Assembly (NCBI RefSeq): GCF_016808095.1 | Contig: NC_068977.1 | Coordinates: 25,817,364-25,881,363, forward strand | Length of the DNA: 64,000 nucleotides | Direction of reading: 5' to 3' | Origin: Vigna angularis | Taxonomy: Eukaryota; Streptophyta; Magnoliopsida; Fabales; Fabaceae | Shown: positions 10,774 to 20,535 of the stretch, piece after piece | How positions within the stretch are numbered: position 1 is the first letter of the stretch | Layout: each line of letters starts with the position of its first letter | The notes under the pieces: model-generated | Told to the model about the DNA's origin: nothing | Database searches by the model: none | The model's input: the letters and a program-made list of their open reading frames with translations, nothing else | Program-made: the position numbers and the translations under genes

Positions 10774-10915
10774 GTGGCGCCCAGCGCCCCCTTGCTGAGG
10801 GGCGCCCAGCGCGAGCTGACCAGTGGCCATCCTGCACCTATTGGCCGAGTGGCGCCCAGCGCCCTCTGCTGAGGGGCGCCCGGGCGCGAGCTGCACCAGG
10901 GGCGCCCAGCACCAA
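10774..10915 (+). repeat. GGCGCCCAGCGCC/GGCGCCCGGGCGCG cluster, internal region of A
   Basis: Several copies of GGCGCCCAGCGC and one GGCGCCCGGGCGCG separated by CTGAGG or CTGCACCAG. It is the same kind of palindrome as in the LTR, but about 0.9 kb inside the element; B has the matching cluster at 43417-43560. Confidence 0.85.
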
Positions 10916-11635
10916 AAATTCTGGTTCTGCACTTTTGTTTTTCTTGATTTATGATGGGTTTCCCATTCTTTTGCACTCTTTCACACACTCCTTTTGTTGT
11001 GTTTTTAAACCTTTTTGTGTTGTGGTATCTTTGGGAAGCTTAATTTTAAGACTTCCCTCTATGTTTATGTGCTTTTGTCTTTGTTTGTTTTGGATTTCAT
11101 TGTTTTGTTTCTTTGCTTTCTTTTGCACGTTTCTTTTTGTTTGTTTTTGGACCTTTCTCTTTAGTTGTTGACTATGGAATACTAATTTCACTTTGAGCTC
11201 ACTTTGTGCAAGATAACATCTTTCTTAGAACTTTAAAGGTGTCAAAACCACCAGTGGTCATCCTTTGAGGCATGCGTGAGTTGAGCAACCATATGACTTG
11301 AAGATTCTGCTGCTCGTGCAGCATGGCCTGGGGGTCAGGCCCCTACTGATGGGGGAGGTGGAGCAGTTGCAGAGCATAAGCTGTTAGCAAAATGATGAAG
11401 ATGAAGTTTTGATGATGTCCAAATCAAGTCAAGAAGAAATCAAGATTCAAAATGTTATGAAGACTTGTATTGCTATGGAAAGCTTTTGTAATACTCTTAG
11501 AAATATGTATAGGACTTAGATTAGAAAAAGAAAGTGTTTTGTAAAATTACTGTAGCAAAATACTGTAGCAAAATACTGCAGCAAAACACTGTAGCAAAAC
11601 ACTGTAGCAACCTGAAAAACCAATTTGCCTCTGGA

Positions 11636-11845
11636 TTAATCGATTAAAGCTTGTCCGTTGGAGGTTCCAGAGTTGAAGACTAGCCGTTGCACTGGAATAA
11701 TCGATTAAAGCCTAAAATAATCGATTAGTTAATCGATTAAACCTGAGAATAATCGATTAACACTAGCCGTTAGGGGTTTCAGATTTGAAAAACTATCCGT
11801 TGTACTCAGTTTAATCGATTAATACTTGGTTTAATCGATTAAAAC
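11636..11845 (+). repeat. AATCGATTAA palindrome array in Copia solo LTR
   Basis: About seven copies of TAATCGATTAA, most extended to 11-12 bp palindromes, some adjoining a second copy, ending about 45 bp upstream of the TATA box. Confidence 0.9.
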
Positions 11846-11887
11846 AGTCAGATGGCTCATTTTCGAAGAATGGAAGAGCCTTTGGAT

Positions 11888-11905
11888 GAGTCTATAAATA
11901 GACTC
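11888..11905 (+). promoter_or_regulatory. TATA box inside an 8-bp-arm inverted repeat
   Basis: GAGTCTAT-AA-ATAGACTC, perfect arms. The same sequence is at 17509-17526 in the homologous Copia LTR. Likely core promoter of the LTR. Confidence 0.75.
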
Positions 11906-12521
11906 TCATTTCCTCTCAAGGAAACAACCAAAGACACAGAAACTCTTCCCTTGTGCTCAAATACTCAGAAATTCTTGAGACTTGTGTGTTCTTGTTCGGC
12001 TTGTGAAACTCTTGTCTGTGGAGCTGGTGAAGTGCTGCTACGGTGACAGAGGAAATAGCCGGTTCATCCTTGGTGTGTCTAAGGAGGTGTTCGGAAGAGA
12101 ATCATCCTTCGTGAAGTATTTGGAGGAGGTGTTCATCCTTCGTGAAGTATTCGGAGGAGGTGTTCATCCTTTGTGAAGACTCAAAAGGAGGTGTAGGTTC
12201 ATCTCTTGTGGTATCAAGAGAGGTGGTTTCTAAACTCTTACAAATTGTTTCTTTGTGATTGTAATTTGTAATTGTTTTGTGTTAGTGAAAAAGGTTTATC
12301 TTGTTTGAGATAAACGACTGGACGTAGGATTGGTAAGATCCGAACCAGGATAAAATCATCTGTGCAAATTTCTCTCAACCTTACTCTTGCTTTATTTGTC
12401 TTTATTAATTGCTAAGTAAGTTTAACTGAGTAGAAATTAAAAGGCACACGTTAGTATTAAAAACCCTCTTGGTTTGTTATCCCACGCTAACCAGTCCGCT
12501 GCAACCGCTTCTGACATAAGC

Positions 12522-13911
12522 AACTGGGAGGAGGAAGATGTTTCAGATGGAAGTGAAGCTAGTGTTCTATAGTTGTGAAGTTGCAAAGAGTCCACCTAAT
12601 TCAGTTTTTCAGTTTTATTTTCTAGTTTTATTTGCTTTCAGTTTTTGAATTTGGATTTCTGTTTTACTTTCCTAGTGGATAGTTCTTGTGCAATTGGTCT
12701 GGTGATTTGAGTGAATCATATGTTAAGCTTGAATTGAATGCAAATCTCTTGTGCTTGCTCTTTATCCATGAGAATTGTTTTGAAAATCTGATTGAGATTA
12801 TGTGGTTGATCTTGTTGAACAAAGATTGTGGTTGCTTGTATCTGTTTAGATAGATGCTTGTTTTTAATTGTGATCAATATTCTTGGCATGATGTTTATCA
12901 AATTCTGGAACCCTGAGTAAACCTGTGAGATGTTGTGCCTCAGAGTTTATTGTTGAATGTTATTACTTTGGAATCACAGTTGATTTTGCCTAAGTTTCTC
13001 TATTTGAACTAGTTACTTGCATTTTACAAATGATCAAGGCCATCTTGTTCTTCCACCTCTTCTACATTTTGAGCCTAAAAGCCAATGCAAAACACTTGTA
13101 CCTTGAAGAAAAACTTTATCATTCCTAAAACCTTAAGCTTATTGAAAAATCCTTAACCTCCTTACCTTGAGTTGAGATGAACATATATGTTAGGATGAGG
13201 AGAATGGTTTAAGTTTGGGGGAGTTCTTATTATCAAAAGGAGAGCATTGAGAAAACAATAAGTTTAGTTAAAAAGAAAGAAAAAGAAGAAAGAAGAAGAA
13301 AAACAAAAACATGAATTCAATGAAAAAGAGTTGGGAAATAAGTTGAGAGTGGTTTATTCAATTTTGGAGAAAAAGAGATACTATGTTATATCATGAATTA
13401 AATTGTTTGGTCTCTTATCTCAAGGTGCTTTGTTGTCCAGAAAAACCAAATTTTCTTCTTAGCCCAGCCACAATACAAGCTTCAAAAAGTCCTTGTGATG
13501 TAACTTGCTTGTTAATGTGTTTGATATTGTTGAAACGAAAGGCAAAGTTGATTTGTGTAACACTGTGATATTTGAGAGTAAGACACACATCCTGATACAC
13601 CATTGTGCTTGAGTGAAACACTTTTCTTGGTGAGGATTGGTTCCATGCACTCATTGAAAACAACTTGCCATGTTTGTTGATCTATCATTTGCATCTATCT
13701 TGTGACTTTTAATTTGTGAGCACCATGGTTGAAGTTTAGCTTGTTAAGACTATATTGTCTCTTGAATGTGATTTATAAGTGGAGCAAGCATGATTGATTT
13801 TGTTTATTTGATTGAAACTATGCTTGAGTTGCTAGACCATTGTGATTGAATTGTTTGCTAGGTGAAGTACTTTTGCTTGAGGACAAGCAAAGTTGTAAGT
13901 TTGGGGGTATT
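12522..13911 (+). other. Non-coding 3' internal part of element A with polypurine tract
   Basis: No ORF of note. The sequence parallels 44040-45415 of B. Ends with AAGTTTGGGGG then TATT directly before the 3' LTR, the polypurine tract that primes plus-strand synthesis. A purine-rich stretch also lies at 13255-13310. Confidence 0.8.
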
Positions 13912-15539
13912 TGATAATGCTAAATTTTACCATTATTTAAACATCATTTTAGTAGCAAAATCAACTCCTTTCTAACTTATAACTTGTTAAATCCTCTTCT
14001 TTTGTCTTGTTTGCTGAATAATTGTGTTTTTGGCTACTTTGATGAACTTTCATCAATAATCCCTTATTTTGTAGCTAAAAATGAGCTTGGAAGAGTCTCC
14101 AACAAATTATAGAGATGAACCAACCACAAGGCACGTAGAAACGCTCGTCGCACATGCAGAAACGCTCGGCACCAGAGAGAACAAACGTTCGTCGCGCAGT
14201 GGACGCACCAGAGGACGCTCGCCCAGGAGAGAGGACGCTCGCCCAGGATAAGTGGACGCTCATCCAGAGTGAAAGCACGAGCGGACGCTCGTCCAGAAGG
14301 CAGAAGAGCGGACGCTCGTCCAGCCAGGCAGAAGTGGACGCTCGTCCAGCCAGGCAGAAGAGGACGCTCGTCCTGAGAGATGCGCAGTGGACGCTCGTCC
14401 AGAAACGAGAGGACGCTCGTCCAGCGAGAGAGGAGAGGACGCTCGTCCAGCTATGCAGAAGAGGACGTTCGTCCAGAGAGCAGAGGCAGACGCTCGTCCA
14501 GAGATCAGTAAACGCTCGCCCATGTGCAACTTTTCCGGAGTGGCTCGCGCCCGGGCGTGAGAAATGGGGCGCCCGGGCGTGACTTTACAGAGAGTTTCAC
14601 GCCCGGGCGCGAAACAGAGAGGGCGCCGGGAGCGACTTTTGCTTATGTGTCTGACAGAGCTTATTTAACCCTAAAACGCGAAGGGGTTTGGGTCTTTGGT
14701 TCTTTAGAGGTGCAATTTCACGGCTGGAGCTCATGGAGGGCGCGAGGAGCTTGTGGGAACATCTCCTCCTCTTCCTTTGGGTCTCCTTCTTCTTCCATCT
14801 TCCATGTTTGTAAGCTTTAGGGTTCTCCATGGAAATGGAGAACCAGATTCATCTTGTTAGGGATAGTTGTAGCCTTTGAATTCTTGTGTAATTGTTGAAT
14901 GATTTGATTATATATATGCCTTTTCTATCAATTGCTAGTATTCTTGTTTCCGATCTTAAAGCTTGTATGTAATGGGGACGTTCATGACTTGATTTTGGGG
15001 TTTTATGGATTATGGGGACGTAAGATGAAACCCAGAACTGAAATAGGAGTCCTTGTGGTTCATTGATTCTAGGGATGGAAGATGACTCACATGTTGTCTT
15101 AAGATCCTAGTTCTTAATGCGGGTTTGCTTGTTAGATTGTCCAAGGGATTGGAGTTTGATAAGGAAAACCTAGGCTCTTTCACCTAAGGGATTAGGGCTT
15201 GAGTGTTTTAGTGGATTGACTTTAGTAAATTGATAGAGAGGAGATGAAATTGGTTATACACAAGAGTGCATTGGTGAAAACTAACCTTAACAATGTCATT
15301 TCATACCATTTCTAGTCTTTTCCATTTCCAAGTGCCTTCAATACCAAAGTCCAACCTTGTAATTACTTATGAATTTATCTTTTTGCACATATTCTTAAAT
15401 GTTGAGTTGTTCTTGAGTCTAGATGAGTTGTTAATTGCACAATTCTCTAGTATTACGAGTCTCTTAGGAAAACGATAGTTGGACTTACCATTTTATATTA
15501 CTTGAAGCGATTCGGTACACTTGCCGAAAACGCCCAACA
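13912..15539 (+). mobile_element. 3' LTR of element A
   Basis: Matches 7866-9492 with small differences: the palindromic array (14135-14625) has slightly different copy number and spacing. Ends CGCCCAACA at 15539, followed by the GCAGT duplicate. Confidence 0.94.
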
Positions 15540-15685
15540 GCAGTATACCCATATCTTGCAACAAGGGAGAATCATAAGAGTGCGCCCTATGAAATTGGAA
15601 AGTGAATTCATACTTAAGGGTAAAGCAAGGGGCATTTCTAAAGGATACTTAGAGTGATACTTGCATCGAAAAGTGGGAAACATTC

Positions 15686-15964
15686 ATGAGTGTACGGGCT
15701 CTGATCGCCTATGGTGTCATGCTCTTTCCTAATACCAAGGATTTCGTCGACTATGCTTCCATGAATGCATTTATGGGGTATAAAATTCCCTTTGAGAATC
15801 CAGTCATTATTGTCCTAGCTGAAGTTTATAGAACTCTTACTCAGTATTATGAGCTAAAGGGCAGGAAGATGTTATGTTGCTTACCTGTGTTGTATATATG
15901 CTTCATTTCTCGCATGAGTAAGGGCGTTTTGAATACCACATGTCCCTTGGGTGAGCTAATGTAG
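15686..15964 (+). pseudogene. Ogre-type ORF1 fragment
   Basis: A 92-codon open stretch with LIAYGVMLFPNTKDFVDYAS near its start and a later CCLPVLYICFISRM. This resembles the ORF1 protein that precedes gag in Ogre-type elements, a family of unknown function (recalled as the DUF7745-like plant transposon protein). Flanking frames are broken, so this is a remnant. It lies right of the second GCAGT of element A and continues the host element. Confidence 0.55.
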
Positions 15965-16489
15965 TGTAAACCAATGATGAAAGGGACAAATGAATGAGCA
16001 CAAGTCTTTGTAGGCTCAGAGGAGGATAAGTTTTCTTGGCAGCAAAGATCGTGTATCATACACCATTGCAGTAGTTATCTTGATGTCTCCCTCATGGGTA
16101 TCCGATGTTGTGTATTGATTACATTCGTGTGTCAGCAAAAAAAAAAAATTGGGTATCTTGTGAGAGGATCGCCAACGCCTGCATCTCTGGCCACATTGCA
16201 AATCTTATGAGGAATGAACCTTTGCTGAAATGCTTCATCAAGTTAGGAACGCTTGGGGCAATGTTGTTCGCTTCAAGGGAGACCCAAGATCATGGACTTG
16301 TAATAAAAGATTCCCTTAGCCAATGAATCACAGAGAGGGTCAGGACAATCAAGTTGCCATTCAAGTTAATTTCTCCTTACCCAAACTGTGAAAAGCAACT
16401 TAATAATGCTGAGCAGCGGATGAAAGCAGCAGTTGAGAAACTGGAAAGAGAATGTTAGCATCAAGCTAAAAAGGAGACATCTATAAATA

Positions 16490-16723
16490 ATGATTCAGAT
16501 GAAAGAGTATGTCGTTGAACAAGGACAAGTTACAAAGAATTGGAAGAGAAGTCTCTCACAGCTAGCTTCCGTTGCCAATGAAATCATTGAAGACGTCCCT
16601 AAGTTCTTAGCTGATGCTGAGTCTGTAATGTCAATCATCAACCCGCTTAAGGGGATTGAAACATTCCTCAATTGCTGCAAGAAACTGATCAGAGAAATGA
16701 AGAATGTGATGGCTAAAGCCTGA
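16490..16723 (+). pseudogene. Ogre-type ORF1, C-terminal remnant
   Basis: A 77-codon frame with LASVANEIIEDVPKFLADAE followed by a pattern like PLKGIETFLNCCKKLIREMK, resembling the end of Ogre ORF1 proteins (from memory). Upstream 16105-16326 is another open piece separated by stops and frame changes. It ends about 350 bp before the Copia LTR at 17078. Confidence 0.45.
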
Positions 16724-17077
16724 GATGGTTGACCAAGACTTCTTATGTCTCACGTTTTGGGAACTTCTGAATGACGAACCACCTTATTGACTCTGTTTCA
16801 TGTTAATTTTCAAATTATACCGGGGAAATGTTTTCACAGCTTTATAATTTCTAACTAGAGAATTTGAACTACGTAGTCTTTTCTTTTTCTTTTCATTTTT
16901 ATTTTCTTTTTCTTAATTTGTTTCGCAAAAAAAACTAAAATACAGCTAAACATCCAAGATACCCTAAAGGACTTGAACCAGCTAACAAATCTTGGAGAAC
17001 CAAAGAGAAGTTCAAGAAGGGATGAAAGTCGATATCCAACAACTGAAGGGATAAATGAGCCAAATCCTAGAGGCCAT

Positions 17078-17906
17078 TGTTAGCAAAATGATGAAGATGA
17101 AGTTTTGATGGTGTCCAAATCAAGTCAAGAACAATCAAGACTCATGAAGAATGATCTTTGAAGACTTGTAACCTTTTGTAATAATTGTATGAACATAGGA
17201 AAATTAGTAGTTTTATGTATGCATTCAAAAGTGATGTAAAAATAAACCAAAAAGCCAAAACTGTGCAGTGCTAATCGATTAACAGAGGGTGTTAATCGAT
17301 TGTTCCAGTGCGCCGTGAAGAAGCCCAGCATTGCAGTGTTAATCGATTAACAGAGGGTGTTAATCGATTAACACAGGGACCGTTTGAAAAACTAGCCGTT
17401 TTAAGAGCCGTTGGACTATCCGTTGGGGTGCTAATCGATTAACCACTGTAGCTAATCGATTAACACAGTGTGAAAAGCTGAAAACGAAAAATGGAAGAGT
17501 CTTTGGATGAGTCTATAAATAGACTCTCATTTCCTCTCAAGAAAACAACTAGAGACACAGAAACTCTTCCCTTGTGCTCAAAATACTCAGAAATTCTTGA
17601 GACTTGTGTGTTCTTGTTCGGCTTGTGAAACTCTTATCTGTGGAGCTGGTGAAGTGTTGCTACGGTGACAGAGGAAATAGCCGGTTCATCCTTGGTGTGT
17701 CTAAGGAGGTGTTCGGAAGAGAATCATCCTTCGTGAAGTATTCGAAGGAGGTGTTCATCCTTCGTGAAGTATTCGGAGGAGGTGTTCATCCTTTGTGAAG
17801 ACTCAAAGGAGGTGTAGTTTAATCTCTTGTGGTATCAAGAGAGGTGTTTTCTAAACTCTTACAAATTGTATCTTTGTGATTGTAGTTTGTAATTGTTTTG
17901 TGTTAG
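17078..17906 (+). mobile_element. Copia 5' LTR, left part
   Basis: Starts TGTTAGCAAAATGATGAAG. Palindromes TTAATCGATTAA lie at 17270-17465 and the TATA inverted repeat at 17509-17526. Broken at GTGTTAG (17906) by E; the homologous solo LTR continues at 12297. About 180 bp of LTR, by comparison with 12297-12477, is missing before it resumes at 35183. Confidence 0.92.
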
Positions 17907-19146
17907 TGATACGACTGTCGCGGTCATACAAATTTGATGTGCACGAATTAATGCAGTATATTACTAGGAAGTGACTCCTAGGTCGTCTCTCAAGGACCAA
18001 ATTGTGTGGTTCAGTCTCAGATTTTTTACACGAAGGGGGGGGGGGGGTTTGCGGATGATTTTGACACGGAAAAATAAAATAAATTAAAAACAAGTGAATT
18101 TAAATAAAACAGAATTTAACAAAACTGAAGTAAATTTTAAAGATAGTAAAATCAAAAAGTAAAAGACAGTAAAAACGGAATAGTAAATATGCAGAAACGG
18201 TAAAATTTAACGGTGCAGAAAATAGTAAACGGTAAAATAAAAGAGACAATAAAATTAAAAGCACTTGACTGAAAATAAAATTTAGGAAAAGATTCAATAC
18301 TTGAAATTAAAATGTTTCAACAGATGAAAATGAAAATGATCAAATTAATGTAACAAGCATTTAGAAATAAAATTCTACACTGGAAAATAAAAACACAGAT
18401 AGCTTTGGGGAAGGAAGAGGCGAGAGCCTCCTCCCAGGGTGGCTGCTATCCTAAACTACACTAAAATCTAATGGTGAAATCTGCTTCCATTGTCCTACTG
18501 CTGCTCCTGGTTTTATAACCAATTTTCTGAACCCGTGAGCCTCTCCTTTTGCCAATTAATATTGTCCTCTTCTTCCTCATTTATCCTGCACATTCTTTTT
18601 TTATTGCTCACGGGTGCTTGTTCCTTCTCCGTTCCAATCAGCTGATCGTGATGCTGCCCACGTGAATTCCTCTATGGGTCTTGTTGCTGTTTTGGATGCT
18701 TGAAGCCATTTCCTTTGATGGACCGTGACTGTTCCAGCCCTTCATGGCTCCTTCCCTTGCTGTTGGACCATTGCTTCTTTGCATGTGGCTGGTGGACGTA
18801 AAGATCGTGTAGAACGACTTGTGCATGCTGTGGTCTTCTCTCCAAGATGCTGGATGGTCCTCTGCTTGCTCTCGCTGAAGTATTGGCTTCTGTTTCCAGC
18901 TTCTGCAAGCTTGCTGTTGTGCACTTTATTCAACCAACCTCCCCTTCATTTACGCTGCAGGTGGCAGATCCAACACACGTCCTTCTCTTCTCCTTCATCC
19001 TTCCAAGCATGAACCAATGAAAAAGATTGAAGAAGTCTTCTCGGTGGTGGCTACTGCTGGACGGGAAGCTCCTTCTCAGCTGCTGGAATGCAACCTACGT
19101 GCTGCAGCTGTGAAGAGTTTGCTTGCTAGATTGCTTCGTTGTGTGG

Positions 19147-20535
19147 TGATGGTGAAAACTTACTAGCCGTTGCTAGGACTCGGGTTCAATCCCCAAATCC
19201 CCGGCAACGGCGCCAAAAACTTGATGGACAAATTTGTAAGCACCAAAATATGATGTCACAAACTTGTTTCACAATCGGCAAGTATGACCGAATCGTTCAA
19301 GTAATAAACTTGGTAAGACCAAGTATCGTTCTTCCCAAAGGACTCACGGCCTAGTTTAGTTGTGTGGTTTGTTGATTAGCTAAGACTTACAAACGAAATA
19401 ATTGGATTATATTATGCAAGACGAAAAATAAACATGTATGCATGAATTGATCAATGGCAAAGACAAAAGATAAACACTTTCAATGAATTATATGAATGAA
19501 TATGTTGTTGGGGGTCAATTTCATCTCCTCCACTCTCATACATTTTAGGAATTCCACATTCAAATCATCATTGTTAATGCCACTCTCTAAAGTACCATTC
19601 TAGATGGCTTCTCCCTAATCAAATAGTTCATACAATTCCTAGCATTCCTAATGATTAGTTCATAAGTGCAGGAGCTTAACGGCAACCAATATAATATTGT
19701 CAGTATAATATTGGGAGAAATTCCCCGGATCTAGACTTCCCCGTACGTGTCCGTATCGACAAAACCAATAATCATGCAATAGAATGAGTTAAACAATGCA
19801 AGCATTGAGCAAAGAGGAAAAACCCTAACTAATGATGAAAGAAAGCATAAGTCTTAGATTAAGATGCAAGCATAAATTCCATATATGAGAGCTTCAAGAG
19901 ATTACATTGATTCCCCAACAAACATACAAGGTTTAGTTCACCATATTCATGGTGAACCTAGATGAACAATGAAAGAATGAAAGAATAAACCCTAGAAAGG
20001 TGAAGAGGTAGCCTGAGCATCCAAGATCCTCCTTCAAAGGGGTGGACGAGAGAGTGTTTGCCTCGTTTCTGCCAAAGATCTCTAACCCTAGGACGTGCAA
20101 GTCCTTATATACTATTCTAGAGTTACAAAAGATTACAAAAGCCCAAGCCCAAAAAGTGCCGCTCAGCGCTATTTACCGCTCAGCGGTGGTTGCGTGACTC
20201 GTTTCTTCCCCTCAGCGGCCATTTTGCCCCTCAGCGTGACTCCCGCAACCTCCTGAGTGCCGCTCAGCGGTAAAATGCCGCTGAGCGGTGCCTTCGACTT
20301 CTCTTTTTGCACTCTTTGCTTCCTTTTATAATTCCACTTCTCTCCTTCTTTACTTCTTTCACTAAATTCACCTCAAAACCTGCACAAAAACACTCAAATC
20401 AAGCATAAACCTGTCCAGCTCTCTTATTTCTGAAAATATAGATAAAAGCATTGATTTCAAGCTAGTTTCTAAGTCTAAAGGTTGCTTTTAATATCAATTT
20501 TAAGCATGAAAATAACAGTTTTTCAACTGTTATCA
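19147..20535 (-). mobile_element. Element C LTR 1 (3'-most on minus strand)
   Basis: Minus-strand ends TGATAACAG..TTCACCATCA. Near its 3' end it embeds a PBS copy (19198-19215) followed by the GGGATTGAACCCGAGTCC block. CCGCTCAGCGG palindromes lie at 20158-20300. The hairpin ACTTGG-TAAGA-CCAAGT is at 19308-19324. Confidence 0.95.

Larger units (their letters stand above)
11382..12516 (+). mobile_element. Copia (SIRE-like) solo LTR, TSD TAAGC
   Basis: TAAGC is at 11377-11381 and 12517-12521; ends TGTTAGCAAA..TTCTGACA. Element B has an unoccupied version of this site (GAGTATAAGCTACTG near 44023). Features: a TTAATCGATTAA array at 11636-11845, and a TATA box inside the inverted repeat GAGTCTATAAATAGACTC at 11888-11905. 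Homologous to the LTRs at 17078 and 37555. Confidence 0.95.
7866..15539 (+). mobile_element. Element A: Athila-like non-autonomous LTR retrotransposon, TSD GCAGT
   Basis: GCAGT flanks the element at 7861-7865 and 15540-15544. LTRs: 7866-9492 and 13912-15539 (about 1.63 kb, nearly identical, starting TGATAATGCT and ending CGCCCAACA). The PBS is tRNA-Asp type at 9905 and the polypurine tract is AAGTTTGGGGG before 13912, both as in Athila. The internal region has no gag, protease, RT or integrase, only a 51-codon ORF at 10076, so it fits a LARD-like element mobilised in trans. Between 9493 and 9906 sits an inverted repeat made from a different LTR subtype. A Copia solo LTR (11382-12516) is nested inside. 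Confidence 0.93.

Noticed and set aside
17125..17331. 68-codon minus ORF, repeated at 37602-37808
   Set aside because: Occurs twice only because both are Copia LTR copies.
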